Under the pieces are notes generated by a model that was given only the letters and a program-made list of their open reading frames with translations, was not told where the DNA came from and did no database searches. From assembly GCA_964651505.1 (NCBI GenBank), contig CAZYXT010000116.1:1-7412 (forward strand): 7,412 nt of DNA, given 5' to 3'. Within the stretch, counting starts at the first letter, position 1. The number at the start of each line of letters is the position of its first letter. The position numbers were made by a program, and so were the translations under genes. This stretch comes from Avisuccinivibrio_A sp964651505. Lineage in GTDB: Bacteria > Pseudomonadota > Gammaproteobacteria > Enterobacterales > Succinivibrionaceae. This document shows positions 1-5,284 of the stretch, in pieces.

Positions 1-62
1 TGTTTTACGGCCTCGTTAAAGGCTTCCCTTGTTACGTTTGGTCTTTTGGCTCTTTTAGGCAT
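1..62 (-). CDS. 5' end of an unidentified gene for a basic protein (runs off left edge)
   Basis: The minus strand has an ATG at 62-60 followed by 20 open codons to the window edge, reading MPKRAKRPNVTREAFNEAVK. An AGGAG Shine-Dalgarno sequence lies 7 bases upstream (CTCCT on the plus strand at 70-74), which is strong support for a true start. The N-terminus is rich in Lys and Arg, then turns into what looks like the start of an amphipathic helix (VTREAFNEAV). This resembles the first residues of some small DNA-binding proteins, but 20 residues are too few to name a family. It is divergent from the small plus-strand ORF that begins near 182. No convincing -10/-35 pair was seen upstream of it. 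Confidence 0.6.
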   Translation of the reverse strand, partial: MPKRAKRPNVTREAFNEAVK

Positions 63-69
63 TTTAGGA

Positions 70-74
70 CTCCT
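70..74 (-). promoter_or_regulatory. Shine-Dalgarno site of the left-edge gene
   Basis: AGGAG on the minus strand, 7 bases before the ATG at 62-60. It is the main evidence that the short reading frame at the left edge is a real gene start. Confidence 0.6.
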
Positions 75-181
75 GACTGTTTAATTAAAGTAACAGAGCA
101 CGTTCTTTTAACGTTATTCTTTAAGGCCGGCCATGCCGATCCTGTTTGATTGCATCAAGCCTGTCAATAAAGGCATCTGCC

Positions 182-541
182 ATGACTCCTGCGCTTGTCG
201 CCCGGCCTCCTGCCTGCGCAGCGGCTAACCCCCTCCTTTCGGACATGCATGTGTATCTGACATCCGATAGCCTATCGGCCATAAACCATGCGGGGGCCTA
301 TCCTTTTTTGATGGTGATCTTCGGCCTCATCTTCATTTGCCTTTTTGTCACGGCCAAGGAGAGCTATCTTAAATGGGCCGACGGCATCATCTTTTTGGCA
401 GTTGGGTTTGCCTGCATGCAGGATGTCAACAAGATAAGGCGCAAAAAGAAAAAAGAAGACGACCGGACAACAGGCCCAATCAAGCTTGGGCTTATTGCTT
501 TCTGCCAAGGCTGCGGCCTTGGCATAGCTTTGTGTTCTTAA
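182..541 (+). CDS. Hypothetical small membrane protein, 119 aa
   Basis: I do not recognise this protein. From the ATG at 182 it has about 119 residues: an Ala/Pro-rich N-terminus, a clear hydrophobic segment at about residues 41-58 (PFLMVIFGLIFICLFVTA), a second shorter one at about 66-79, a strongly basic stretch near 86-91 (RRKKKK), and a Gly/Cys-containing hydrophobic tail. One or two membrane helices with a cytoplasmic basic loop is the likely layout. ATG 182 is chosen because AAAGG sits 8 bases upstream (169-173); a TTG at 146 and an ATG at 245 (98 aa) are alternatives. A hairpin that could terminate both strands lies between this ORF and the convergent HAD gene, which supports a real transcript ending here. 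The codons look like those of the neighbours. It could still be a chance ORF; the antisense frame at 272-508 looks less convincing. Confidence 0.42.
   Translation: MTPALVARPPACAAANPLLSDMHVYLTSDSLSAINHAGAYPFLMVIFGLIFICLFVTAKESYLKWADGIIFLAVGFACMQDVNKIRRKKKKEDDRTTGPIKLGLIAFCQGCGLGIALCS
504..523. repeat. Perfect 8-bp hairpin near the 3' end of the small ORF
   Basis: GCCAAGGC at 504-511 and GCCTTGGC at 516-523 are exact reverse complements around a 4-base loop, TGCG. On the plus strand it is followed by ATAGCTTTGTGTTCTT, which is T-rich but not a clean U-tract, and it lies inside the proposed coding frame. It could be a weak terminator, an RNA-stability element, or chance. Confidence 0.35.
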
Positions 542-543
542 AA

Positions 544-569
544 CTTAAGGGCCGATGGCAGGCCCTAAG
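544..569. terminator. Hairpin between convergent genes, likely bidirectional terminator
   Basis: CTTAAGGGCC (544-553) and GGCCCTAAG (561-569) pair over nine base pairs with one bulged A and a 7-base loop (GATGGCA). The plus strand continues with ACTTATTT and the minus strand with TTTTAAG, so neither U-tract is long. It falls exactly between the stop of the small plus-strand ORF (541) and the stop of the HAD gene (576), where a shared terminator is expected. Confidence 0.55.
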
Positions 570-575
570 ACTTAT

Positions 576-1343
576 TTAGCTGCCTGAGGCTGCGTTAAGA
601 AACCCGTCAAAAATGGCATTGAGCATTTCATTCTTTTTGATGAGTCCCTCATCAAGGTATGGCATCAAGGAAAACTCGATGGGCCTGAAGATGAGCTTTA
701 AAGACTGCATCAGGCATTCGCCCGTAAAGAAGTTGGGAACTGCCACGAAGTGATCTTTGAAGGCCATGCGCAAATTCTCGTTATCCAAGACCACAAACGA
801 GTCGATTTGCCGATGAGCCAGCAGATACGAACAAATCTCGACGCAACGCTCTGATACCTGATCGTACCCGAGTCTCCCTGCCAGCACCTTGCCGATGCGC
901 TCCATCACCTCGGCGCGCAAGGCAGGGGCCTTTTCATCAAGAAGCCTGCCCTCTTCCTCGTCAAAGCGATTGAAGCAGTAAGGGGTGGTGCCGATGAGGT
1001 ATTGTTCAAGATCGTGCACGCCCAGGACCGCCCTTAAAAAGGCACTGCCGTAGGAGCGCCAGGACGATGAAATCACCAAACCTGCCTGTGTGGCTTTGAT
1101 AAGCTCTTTGATGTTCTTGACGCTTTGGCTGTCAAAATCCCATTGCACGGCCAGCAGAGTGTTCTGAAGCTCCTGATTTTGCTCAAGCAGGCTCTTGAGC
1201 CTGTCCGTAAACAACCCCTTGCCTTTAAGATCCAAAATCAGATCAGAAAAGCTGCCATCCGTCTTGTGTTTGAGGAAACGGCGTTGCGACTCGTCAACGC
1301 AAGGCAACAAAACCCCGTCTATATCTAAAAAAACAGCACGCAT
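576..1343 (-). CDS. HAD-superfamily phosphatase-like protein (HAD_SAK type), 255 aa
   Basis: The protein opens with the HAD motif I, VFLDIDGVLLP, in which Asp7 would be the nucleophile and Asp9 the acid/base. Motif II is VISSSWR at about residues 90-96, supplying Ser and a following Trp-Arg typical of the HAD domain first described in 'Swiss Army Knife' RNA-repair proteins. A late VVLDNENL (184-191) fits motif IV, with Asp187 for Mg2+ binding; the usual paired Asp is replaced by Asn188. Hydrolysis of a phosphate ester is the likely chemistry; the substrate cannot be read from sequence. The last 35 residues or so extend beyond the recognisable motifs. The ATG at 1343 abuts motif I, so the start is secure although the ribosome site (GGTAG) is weak. 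It begins 56 bases after the MFS gene on the same strand, suggesting co-transcription. No ligase or kinase RNA-repair partner is present, so an RNA-repair role is not supported. Confidence 0.8.
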   Translation of the reverse strand: MRAVFLDIDGVLLPCVDESQRRFLKHKTDGSFSDLILDLKGKGLFTDRLKSLLEQNQELQNTLLAVQWDFDSQSVKNIKELIKATQAGLVISSSWRSYGSAFLRAVLGVHDLEQYLIGTTPYCFNRFDEEEGRLLDEKAPALRAEVMERIGKVLAGRLGYDQVSERCVEICSYLLAHRQIDSFVVLDNENLRMAFKDHFVAVPNFFTGECLMQSLKLIFRPIEFSLMPYLDEGLIKKNEMLNAIFDGFLNAASGS

Positions 1344-1399
1344 ATCTACCAGGTATTTTCCGCAACATCAAAACTCTGAGCTGAATTTTAACAAACTGT

Positions 1400-2605
1400 C
1401 TATTTATGCCCAAGATCTTTCTTAAAAAGCGGCCTCTTTAAAGGGTGATTTCTTCCGTGGGCAAAATAGTAAACAAACAAGGAGGCAAACACGCATAAGC
1501 CTGCCAGCATAAACATGCTGCCCATGCCCCACAGTGCCGCAATCAGGCCGAAAACATAGGGGCTGACGCCCATGCCCAAATCAAAGAAGATAAAAAAGGT
1601 CGAAGTAGCCTGAGGGAAGCGGTACTTTCTGACAAGATGCAGCGCCAAAGCCTGTCCTGCAGATTGAAAGTTGCCAAAACCCAAACCTTGCAGCACGCCT
1701 GCGGCCAAGATGAGCGCAGGATGCGCGCCGATGCCTATGAGCACCAAGGCAAGAGAGCTCAAAATTATGCAGGGATAAAGAACGAGGTTCTCGCCATAGC
1801 GGTCAAACCAGCGCCCCGAAAAGGGGCGGGTCAAAATGGTGACCACAGCCTGCAAGAAAAAGAAGCTGCCTGCAACTTCGGTCATGCCCTCTTCTTTGGC
1901 ATACGCGGCCAAAAAGGAGGCTATCACGCCGTAGCCTAAGGCCATGAGCAAAGCCACCGCAGCAAACTTCATCACCCTCACGTCAAGGTAATTGGAAAGC
2001 TTCCACATAGACTTGTGCACGGTCTGCACCGTCTCGCCCGGTTTTAAGAAAAAAGTGCACAACAGCGCCGCCGCGCACAGCGCGCTTTGATCCAAAAGCA
2101 GCATCTGATTGCCAAGGTTGTGCTGCACGCCAAGGCCGATGAAGGGGCCCAAAGCCAGCGACAAGGCCGTGCTCAAGGAGAAAATGCTCACGCCCAGCCC
2201 CTGCACTTCATAGGGGATGCAAAAGGCCATGACGGAGCCTGTGGCCGTGCCGGTCATGCCCATAAAAAAGCCCGTGGCAAAGCGCTGCACAAAAAGCAAG
2301 GGCAGACTGTTGATCACAAAAGGCATGGCCGTGCAGGCAGTAAAGCACAACACGCCTGTCACCAAGATCAGGCGGCTGCCCAGGGAAGAAATGAGATTGC
2401 CCGACAAAAAGCGGCCGAACAGACAGCCTATAATGATCACCCCGAGGGTCGATCCTGCCACGCTTAAAGAAGCCCCGTAGACCTGTCTTGCATACAATGT
2501 GGTGGTCACAAAGGTTTGATAATACGAAAGCATCACCAAAAAGTTGGTGATGGTGACCACCGTAAAATTGCGGTTAAAAATTAACTTCAAAGTGCCCGTT
2601 TGCAT
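1400..2605 (-). CDS. MFS transporter, 12 transmembrane segments, 401 aa
   Basis: This is a complete major facilitator superfamily permease of the inner membrane. The loop-2/3 signature (motif A, GRFLSGNLISSLGSR) lies at about residues 64-78 and its C-terminal-half counterpart (RPFSGRWFDRYGE) at 260-272. A GPFIG element in helix 5 (about 153-157) resembles the motif C seen in proton-coupled antiporters, and Arg108 follows the helix-4 position expected for motif B. Hydrophobic stretches are evenly spread, with a basic central loop near 188-212, giving the usual 6+6 fold. These features suggest drug- or metabolite-efflux-type proton antiport, but the substrate cannot be assigned. The ATG at 2605 has no clear Shine-Dalgarno sequence. 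A perfect TATAAT lies about 34 bases upstream. The downstream HAD gene probably shares its transcript. Confidence 0.88.
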   Translation of the reverse strand: MQTGTLKLIFNRNFTVVTITNFLVMLSYYQTFVTTTLYARQVYGASLSVAGSTLGVIIIGCLFGRFLSGNLISSLGSRLILVTGVLCFTACTAMPFVINSLPLLFVQRFATGFFMGMTGTATGSVMAFCIPYEVQGLGVSIFSLSTALSLALGPFIGLGVQHNLGNQMLLLDQSALCAAALLCTFFLKPGETVQTVHKSMWKLSNYLDVRVMKFAAVALLMALGYGVIASFLAAYAKEEGMTEVAGSFFFLQAVVTILTRPFSGRWFDRYGENLVLYPCIILSSLALVLIGIGAHPALILAAGVLQGLGFGNFQSAGQALALHLVRKYRFPQATSTFFIFFDLGMGVSPYVFGLIAALWGMGSMFMLAGLCVFASLFVYYFAHGRNHPLKRPLFKKDLGHK

Positions 2606-2638
2606 GGTTTGTCACAATCAAAACTCAGATGGGCACGC

Positions 2639-2644
2639 ATTATA
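2639..2644 (-). promoter_or_regulatory. Candidate -10 element for the MFS-HAD unit
   Basis: The minus strand reads TATAAT here, about 34 bases before the MFS start codon and just downstream of the JetD-like gene's terminator. No good -35 hexamer is found at 16-18 bases (CGTGCC at 17), so the promoter might be weak or need an activator. Confidence 0.4.
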
Positions 2645-2674
2645 GCGCTTGAGTTGCAAGAGGCACGGTTTTTT

Positions 2675-2710
2675 AAAAAAAGAAAACCCTGCGCCCTAAA
2701 ATAAGGCACA
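2675..2710 (-). terminator. Rho-independent terminator of the JetD-like gene
   Basis: On the minus strand TGTGCC (plus 2710-2705) pairs with GGCGCA (2695-2690) with one G-U pair; two further pairs can form inside, leaving a short ATTTT loop. It is followed by GGG and then TTTTCTTTTTTT (plus 2686-2675). It begins about 32 bases after the stop codon at 2742 and before the MFS promoter, so it separates the two transcription units. Confidence 0.7.
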
Positions 2711-2741
2711 AGGCATGCACAGATTGGAGCGCGGCTTTTGC

Positions 2742-3959
2742 TTACAGTTCGCCGTCGGTTACGCCATCTTCGGTCAGATCATCATTTACCTTGGCGCCCA
2801 AAGCCTGGAAGAGATCGGGCAGAGGCAGCCTTTCCTGATCAAGCCTGGCCCTGTGGCCGTAAACGCCCTCGACCAAAGAGCGGTAGAAGAGTGCCTCCCG
2901 TTCATTAAGGCAGGTCAGCACCCCCGAGAACGTGCCCATGTCGTCAAAGGTCCACAGATCCTGATTGGCAAAGAAGGTGGCTTCGTCCATCATCAGGCTT
3001 TCGATGTTGGGCAGATACAGACGCAGATTGTGCAAAGTGGCAAATGAATTTAAATCAATGCTGCCGCAGTACTGGCACTTGGCATTGGCAATCCAGCTTA
3101 TCTTGGAGAGCACCTCTAGGTTATAGCGCGGGGTGAACACGATGATGGTGCCTGCCATGTCCGGGATAGACAAAGCCGTGGACACATTATCCATGAAGAT
3201 CACGCGGTGAGGCTTTAAGCTCATCTTCTCCAAATCGTCGGTGGAGGCGGCCAGATATTTGACCCCGCCCACCTTGCCGCGCAGGACATGATCCAAGATG
3301 ACAAAAGACAAGAGCTGCGGCGGGGGCACCAAGCCCAATTGCAAAAGATCTTTTCTGACGGGGCTCAATTCAAGCTTGTCGCGCAAGAAATCCAAAAGCA
3401 GATGACGGTTGATCTCAAACCAGCGGGTATCGACTCCGCGCACCGGGATCTGACGGATCAAGACATGGCTGTCGCGATTTTCCAACAGCCACTTGCAAAC
3501 GGCGATAAAACGGTAAAAATCCCCGATCTCCAAATTGGAAATCGAAGAGACAACGGTCAGGGCGCTGTCAATCAGTTCGGGGATCTCTCTTTCGATGACA
3601 TCAAGGCGCTCCAAGGCCGAGTTGTACTCGACCAGATTGCCCGCCCAGGTGGCAACTTCGGATGGTTTGTCAAAGACCAGATGTTGCGGCACCTGCATCG
3701 AGCCGATGCCCGGGTAATTTTTCTCGGCAAACTCGACATGTCCTGCAATTAAGGTTTGCTGCCAATCCTTGCAAAAACGCAAGAAGGCATCCTTATTTTT
3801 TACGACCTCTTTTTCATCCTCGGGGGCGCCTAAGTACAGAGATACGGGAAACTCCTCAGGCAGATCTTTGTGTTCTTTGATGTGTGATGTAAGCCAGGAA
3901 ATTACTTTTAAACGGTAAAAGTTGTTAATTTCGGTACGGATGCTGCTGCGGTTTTTCAC
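2742..3959 (-). CDS. Orphan JetD-like (DUF3322/DUF2220) protein with altered Toprim motifs, 405 aa
   Basis: The protein matches the layout of JetD, the topoisomerase-VI-A/Spo11-like nuclease of the Wadjet (JetABCD) anti-plasmid complex. An N-terminal DUF3322 region (about residues 1-190) contains the FP-x-S-L-x-L segment and IRQIPVRGVDTRWFE (168-182), close to the family's 'VDTKFIE' element. The C-terminal DUF2220/Toprim region contains VIFMDN (253-258), YCGSIDLNSF (297-306), LMMDEATF (322-329) and YGHRARLDQERLP (367-379). Family members usually have V-E-N at the first and Y-W-G-D-I-D at the second; here the Glu is Asp257 and the first Asp of the D-x-D pair is Ser300, with Asp302 kept. Reduced or changed metal-dependent cleavage is a fair inference. 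The start is the GTG at 3959 because AAGGAG and AGGAG stand just before it; a TTG at 4031 would overlap the promoter. No jetA, jetB or jetC is nearby. Promoter and terminator make it monocistronic. Confidence 0.82.
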   Translation of the reverse strand: MKNRSSIRTEINNFYRLKVISWLTSHIKEHKDLPEEFPVSLYLGAPEDEKEVVKNKDAFLRFCKDWQQTLIAGHVEFAEKNYPGIGSMQVPQHLVFDKPSEVATWAGNLVEYNSALERLDVIEREIPELIDSALTVVSSISNLEIGDFYRFIAVCKWLLENRDSHVLIRQIPVRGVDTRWFEINRHLLLDFLRDKLELSPVRKDLLQLGLVPPPQLLSFVILDHVLRGKVGGVKYLAASTDDLEKMSLKPHRVIFMDNVSTALSIPDMAGTIIVFTPRYNLEVLSKISWIANAKCQYCGSIDLNSFATLHNLRLYLPNIESLMMDEATFFANQDLWTFDDMGTFSGVLTCLNEREALFYRSLVEGVYGHRARLDQERLPLPDLFQALGAKVNDDLTEDGVTDGEL

Positions 3960-3960
3960 G

Positions 3961-3971
3961 CTCCTCTCCTT
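3961..3971 (-). promoter_or_regulatory. Strong Shine-Dalgarno site fixing the GTG start of the JetD-like gene
   Basis: The minus strand reads AAGGAGAGGAG followed by C and GTG at 3959-3957. The two overlapping purine-rich cores make this the best ribosome site in the window and decide for GTG 3959 over the upstream TTG at 4031. Confidence 0.75.
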
Positions 3972-4011
3972 GACGTAGGCATACTTGTGATAACTTGTCC
4001 TGATATGGCAG

Positions 4012-4039
4012 ATTATAGCACGCACCCTCAAGAGAGCAA
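4012..4039 (-). promoter_or_regulatory. Sigma-70-type promoter of the JetD-like gene
   Basis: The minus strand has TATAAT (plus 4017-4012) preceded at 16 bases by TTGCTC (4039-4034), which keeps the important TTG of the -35 box. It is about 52 bases upstream of the GTG start, leaving a short leader with a strong ribosome site. It implies that the gene is expressed independently of tadA. Confidence 0.6.
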
Positions 4040-4090
4040 TTTATTAACCATCATTTAACCGTGCGTCTTTGATAAAACTCAAAATCCGAT

Positions 4091-4120
4091 CCCAAAATTT
4101 TGCAGGCGTTTGATTTTGGG
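4091..4120. repeat. Inverted repeat in the tadA-jetD-like spacer
   Basis: CCCAAAAT (4091-4098) and ATTTTGGG (4113-4120) are perfect reverse complements around a 14-base loop. A second TTTTGGGG at 4150-4157 could compete for pairing with the same left arm. No U-tract follows on either strand, so I call it only a repeat; it may help 3'-end formation of tadA mRNA. Confidence 0.4.
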
Positions 4121-4126
4121 GAGTGT

Positions 4127-4166
4127 TTAAAAGCGTCATAACTTGCCGGTTTTGGGGCGCTTTTAA
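4127..4166 (-). terminator. Candidate terminator overlapping the tadA stop codon
   Basis: TTAAAAGCG (4127-4135) and CGCTTTTAA (4158-4166) form a perfect 9-bp inverted repeat with a 22-base loop. The A/T ends could serve as the U-tract (CGCTTTTAA on the minus strand). The right arm includes the tadA stop codon (TAA at 4165-4163). The loop is long for a factor-independent terminator, so confidence is moderate. Confidence 0.4.
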
Positions 4167-4744
4167 TCATAGGCTCTGCCTGCACCGACGCCTGTCAGGG
4201 GAGCAAGGATCCCTGCCCTTTCGGCCTGCGCGGCGGCATTGGCCTCCCTTAAGGCCTTGCGGGCGGCGCGAAACTGGCGGCGGCGCAATTTAAAAAAGTC
4301 TTTTAAAATCTTGGAGCAAGGCTCTGCCATGATCCCGCCGTAAACGTCAAGATGGTGGTTGTGCCTTGGATCTGTGATTAAGGAGAATACCGAGCCGCAG
4401 GCTCCCGTTTTATAATCATGCGCCCCAAATCCCACCGTTTTTAAGCGCGAGTGGATGAGGGCCATGGCGCACATGGCGCAAGGCTCCAAGGTCACGGCCA
4501 TATGCAGATCCAAGAGGCGGTAATTTTTTAAGACCCGTCCTGCCTCCCGCAAACACAAGATCTCGGCATGTGCAGAAGCCTCATGCAGGGTAATGGTCTG
4601 ATTGTAACCCCGGGCGATGATGTCTCCTTTATCATTGAAAATCACCGCTCCCACCGGGATCTCGGCTGCCTCCAGGGCCTTTTTGGCCTCGGCAAGAGCC
4701 TCTTTCATCATTTTTGGGTAAAGATTTAAAACAAGATCGGTCAT
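4163..4744 (-). CDS. tadA: tRNA-specific adenosine deaminase TadA, 193 aa
   Basis: TadA converts adenosine-34 in the anticodon of tRNA-Arg(ACG) to inosine and is generally essential in bacteria. The zinc site is complete: HAE with His59 and the proton-shuttling Glu61, and PCAMC with Cys89 and Cys92. The surrounding segments NYRLLDL, VTLEPCAMC, IHSRL and DYKTGACGS follow the E. coli enzyme closely. The ATG at 4744 is chosen because it forms an ATGA overlap with the dgkA stop codon; a TTG four codons upstream is possible but less likely. There is no clear Shine-Dalgarno sequence, so translation is probably coupled to dgkA. The protein is about 26 residues longer than E. coli TadA (167 aa). The surplus is mostly an Ala- and Arg-rich C-terminal tail after residue 165, including AAQAERAG and ending GAGRAYD; its role is unknown. 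Confidence 0.95.
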   Translation of the reverse strand: MTDLVLNLYPKMMKEALAEAKKALEAAEIPVGAVIFNDKGDIIARGYNQTITLHEASAHAEILCLREAGRVLKNYRLLDLHMAVTLEPCAMCAMALIHSRLKTVGFGAHDYKTGACGSVFSLITDPRHNHHLDVYGGIMAEPCSKILKDFFKLRRRQFRAARKALREANAAAQAERAGILAPLTGVGAGRAYD

Positions 4745-5112
4745 GACAATCTGCAAGAAAGTGCAATAAGGTAAACTGCCGCCGTCAGGATGAGCAGGAC
4801 AAAAACGCAGGCCGAGCCCAAATCTTTGGCCCTGCCCGACAACTCGTGATACTCATCCCCTATCCTGTCCACCACAGCCTCGATGGCAGAATTGACAAGT
4901 TCAAAAGCCACCGTAAGCCAAGGGAGGATCAGCAAGATTAAAAGCACTGCCAGATCTTCGGCCAAAAAGAAGGCTGCGACAGTCAAACAAGCTGCCATCA
5001 GCAGCTCCTGCCTTACAGCCGCCTCATATTTAAAGCCTGCTTTGAGCCCTTGCAGGCTGTAAATGCCTGCATTGACGATGCGTTTTAAGCCTGCAGCGCC
5101 GGTTTTGGCCAT
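4741..5112 (-). CDS. dgkA: Diacylglycerol kinase DgkA, 123 aa
   Basis: DgkA is a trimeric inner-membrane enzyme that phosphorylates diacylglycerol with ATP. It recycles lipid left over from membrane-derived oligosaccharide and lipid A modification back into phospholipid synthesis. The length matches E. coli DgkA (122 aa) and the catalytic signature is intact: Glu30, then ELVNSAIEAVVDRIGDEYHE with Glu71, Asn74, Glu78 and Asp82, and ELSGRAKDLGSA with Lys96 and Asp97. These sit two residues later than the E. coli positions. Three membrane helices are visible at about 36-51, 53-70 and 100-119, after an amphipathic N-terminal surface helix. GGGAG on the minus strand lies 5 bases before the ATG at 5112. 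The gene overlaps tadA by four bases, so the two form one operon. Confidence 0.96.
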   Translation of the reverse strand: MAKTGAAGLKRIVNAGIYSLQGLKAGFKYEAAVRQELLMAACLTVAAFFLAEDLAVLLILLILPWLTVAFELVNSAIEAVVDRIGDEYHELSGRAKDLGSACVFVLLILTAAVYLIALSCRLS

Positions 5113-5152
5113 GTCAACTCCCGCCCTTATCCTTTAAAGATGTCAAGGGCTG

Positions 5153-5185
5153 TCATTTTAACAAAACAAAAGCCCCGTTCGGCGC
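5153..5185 (-). terminator. Possible terminator downstream of yihVW
   Basis: On the minus strand GCGCC-GAAC-GGGGC (plus 5185-5172) can form a short stem with one internal G-G mismatch. It is followed by TTTTGTTTTGTTAAAATGA. The U-rich run is good and the stem poor. It is the only terminator-like sequence in the 172-base gap between yihW and dgkA, and no convincing dgkA promoter was seen in that gap, so read-through from yihVW into dgkA cannot be excluded. Confidence 0.35.
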
Positions 5186-5284
5186 ATAGGCGATTTCTCA
5201 AGACAAAATGCTCAAGAGGCGACAGGATAAGGATTGCAGCTTTTTGGCATGAAACGCTTTTAGTTTTGGATCTTTTGTTTTGCG

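Noticed and set aside
133..228. 31-codon Cys-containing plus-strand ORF starting MPILFDC
   Set aside because: It has no Shine-Dalgarno sequence (GGCCGGCC precedes the ATG), is very short, and overlaps the frame at 182 out of phase. The cysteines follow from GC-rich codons read in the wrong frame.
272..508. Minus-strand 78-aa ORF
   Set aside because: It overlaps the better-supported plus-strand small ORF and has neither a membrane segment nor a clear ribosome site.
1637..2467. Plus-strand ORFs at 1637-1939, 2087-2467 and 2217-2480
   Set aside because: They lie antisense to the MFS gene, which explains every hydrophobic segment on the other strand. Their translations are Lys/Gln/Ala-rich without family features.
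1367..2626. Shared decamer GAGTTTTGAT in the leaders of both the HAD and MFS genes (plus 1367-1376 and 2617-2626)
   Set aside because: Many pairs of matching 10-mers are expected by chance in 7.4 kb, and the two copies lie at different distances from their start codons.
3288..3880. Plus-strand ORFs at 3288-3752, 3535-3717 and 3662-3880
   Set aside because: They are antisense to the JetD-like gene, which has its own promoter, ribosome site and recognisable motifs.
2742..3959. A complete Wadjet (JetABCD) defence system
   Set aside because: Only a JetD-like protein is present. The flanking genes are tadA and an MFS permease, and no SMC-, MukF- or MukE-like ORF occurs in the window.
5112..5146. 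Two TTGACA hexamers upstream of dgkA (TGTCAA on the plus strand at 5112-5117 and 5141-5146)
   Set aside because: Neither has a recognisable -10 element at 16-18 bases. The nearer one overlaps the start codon.
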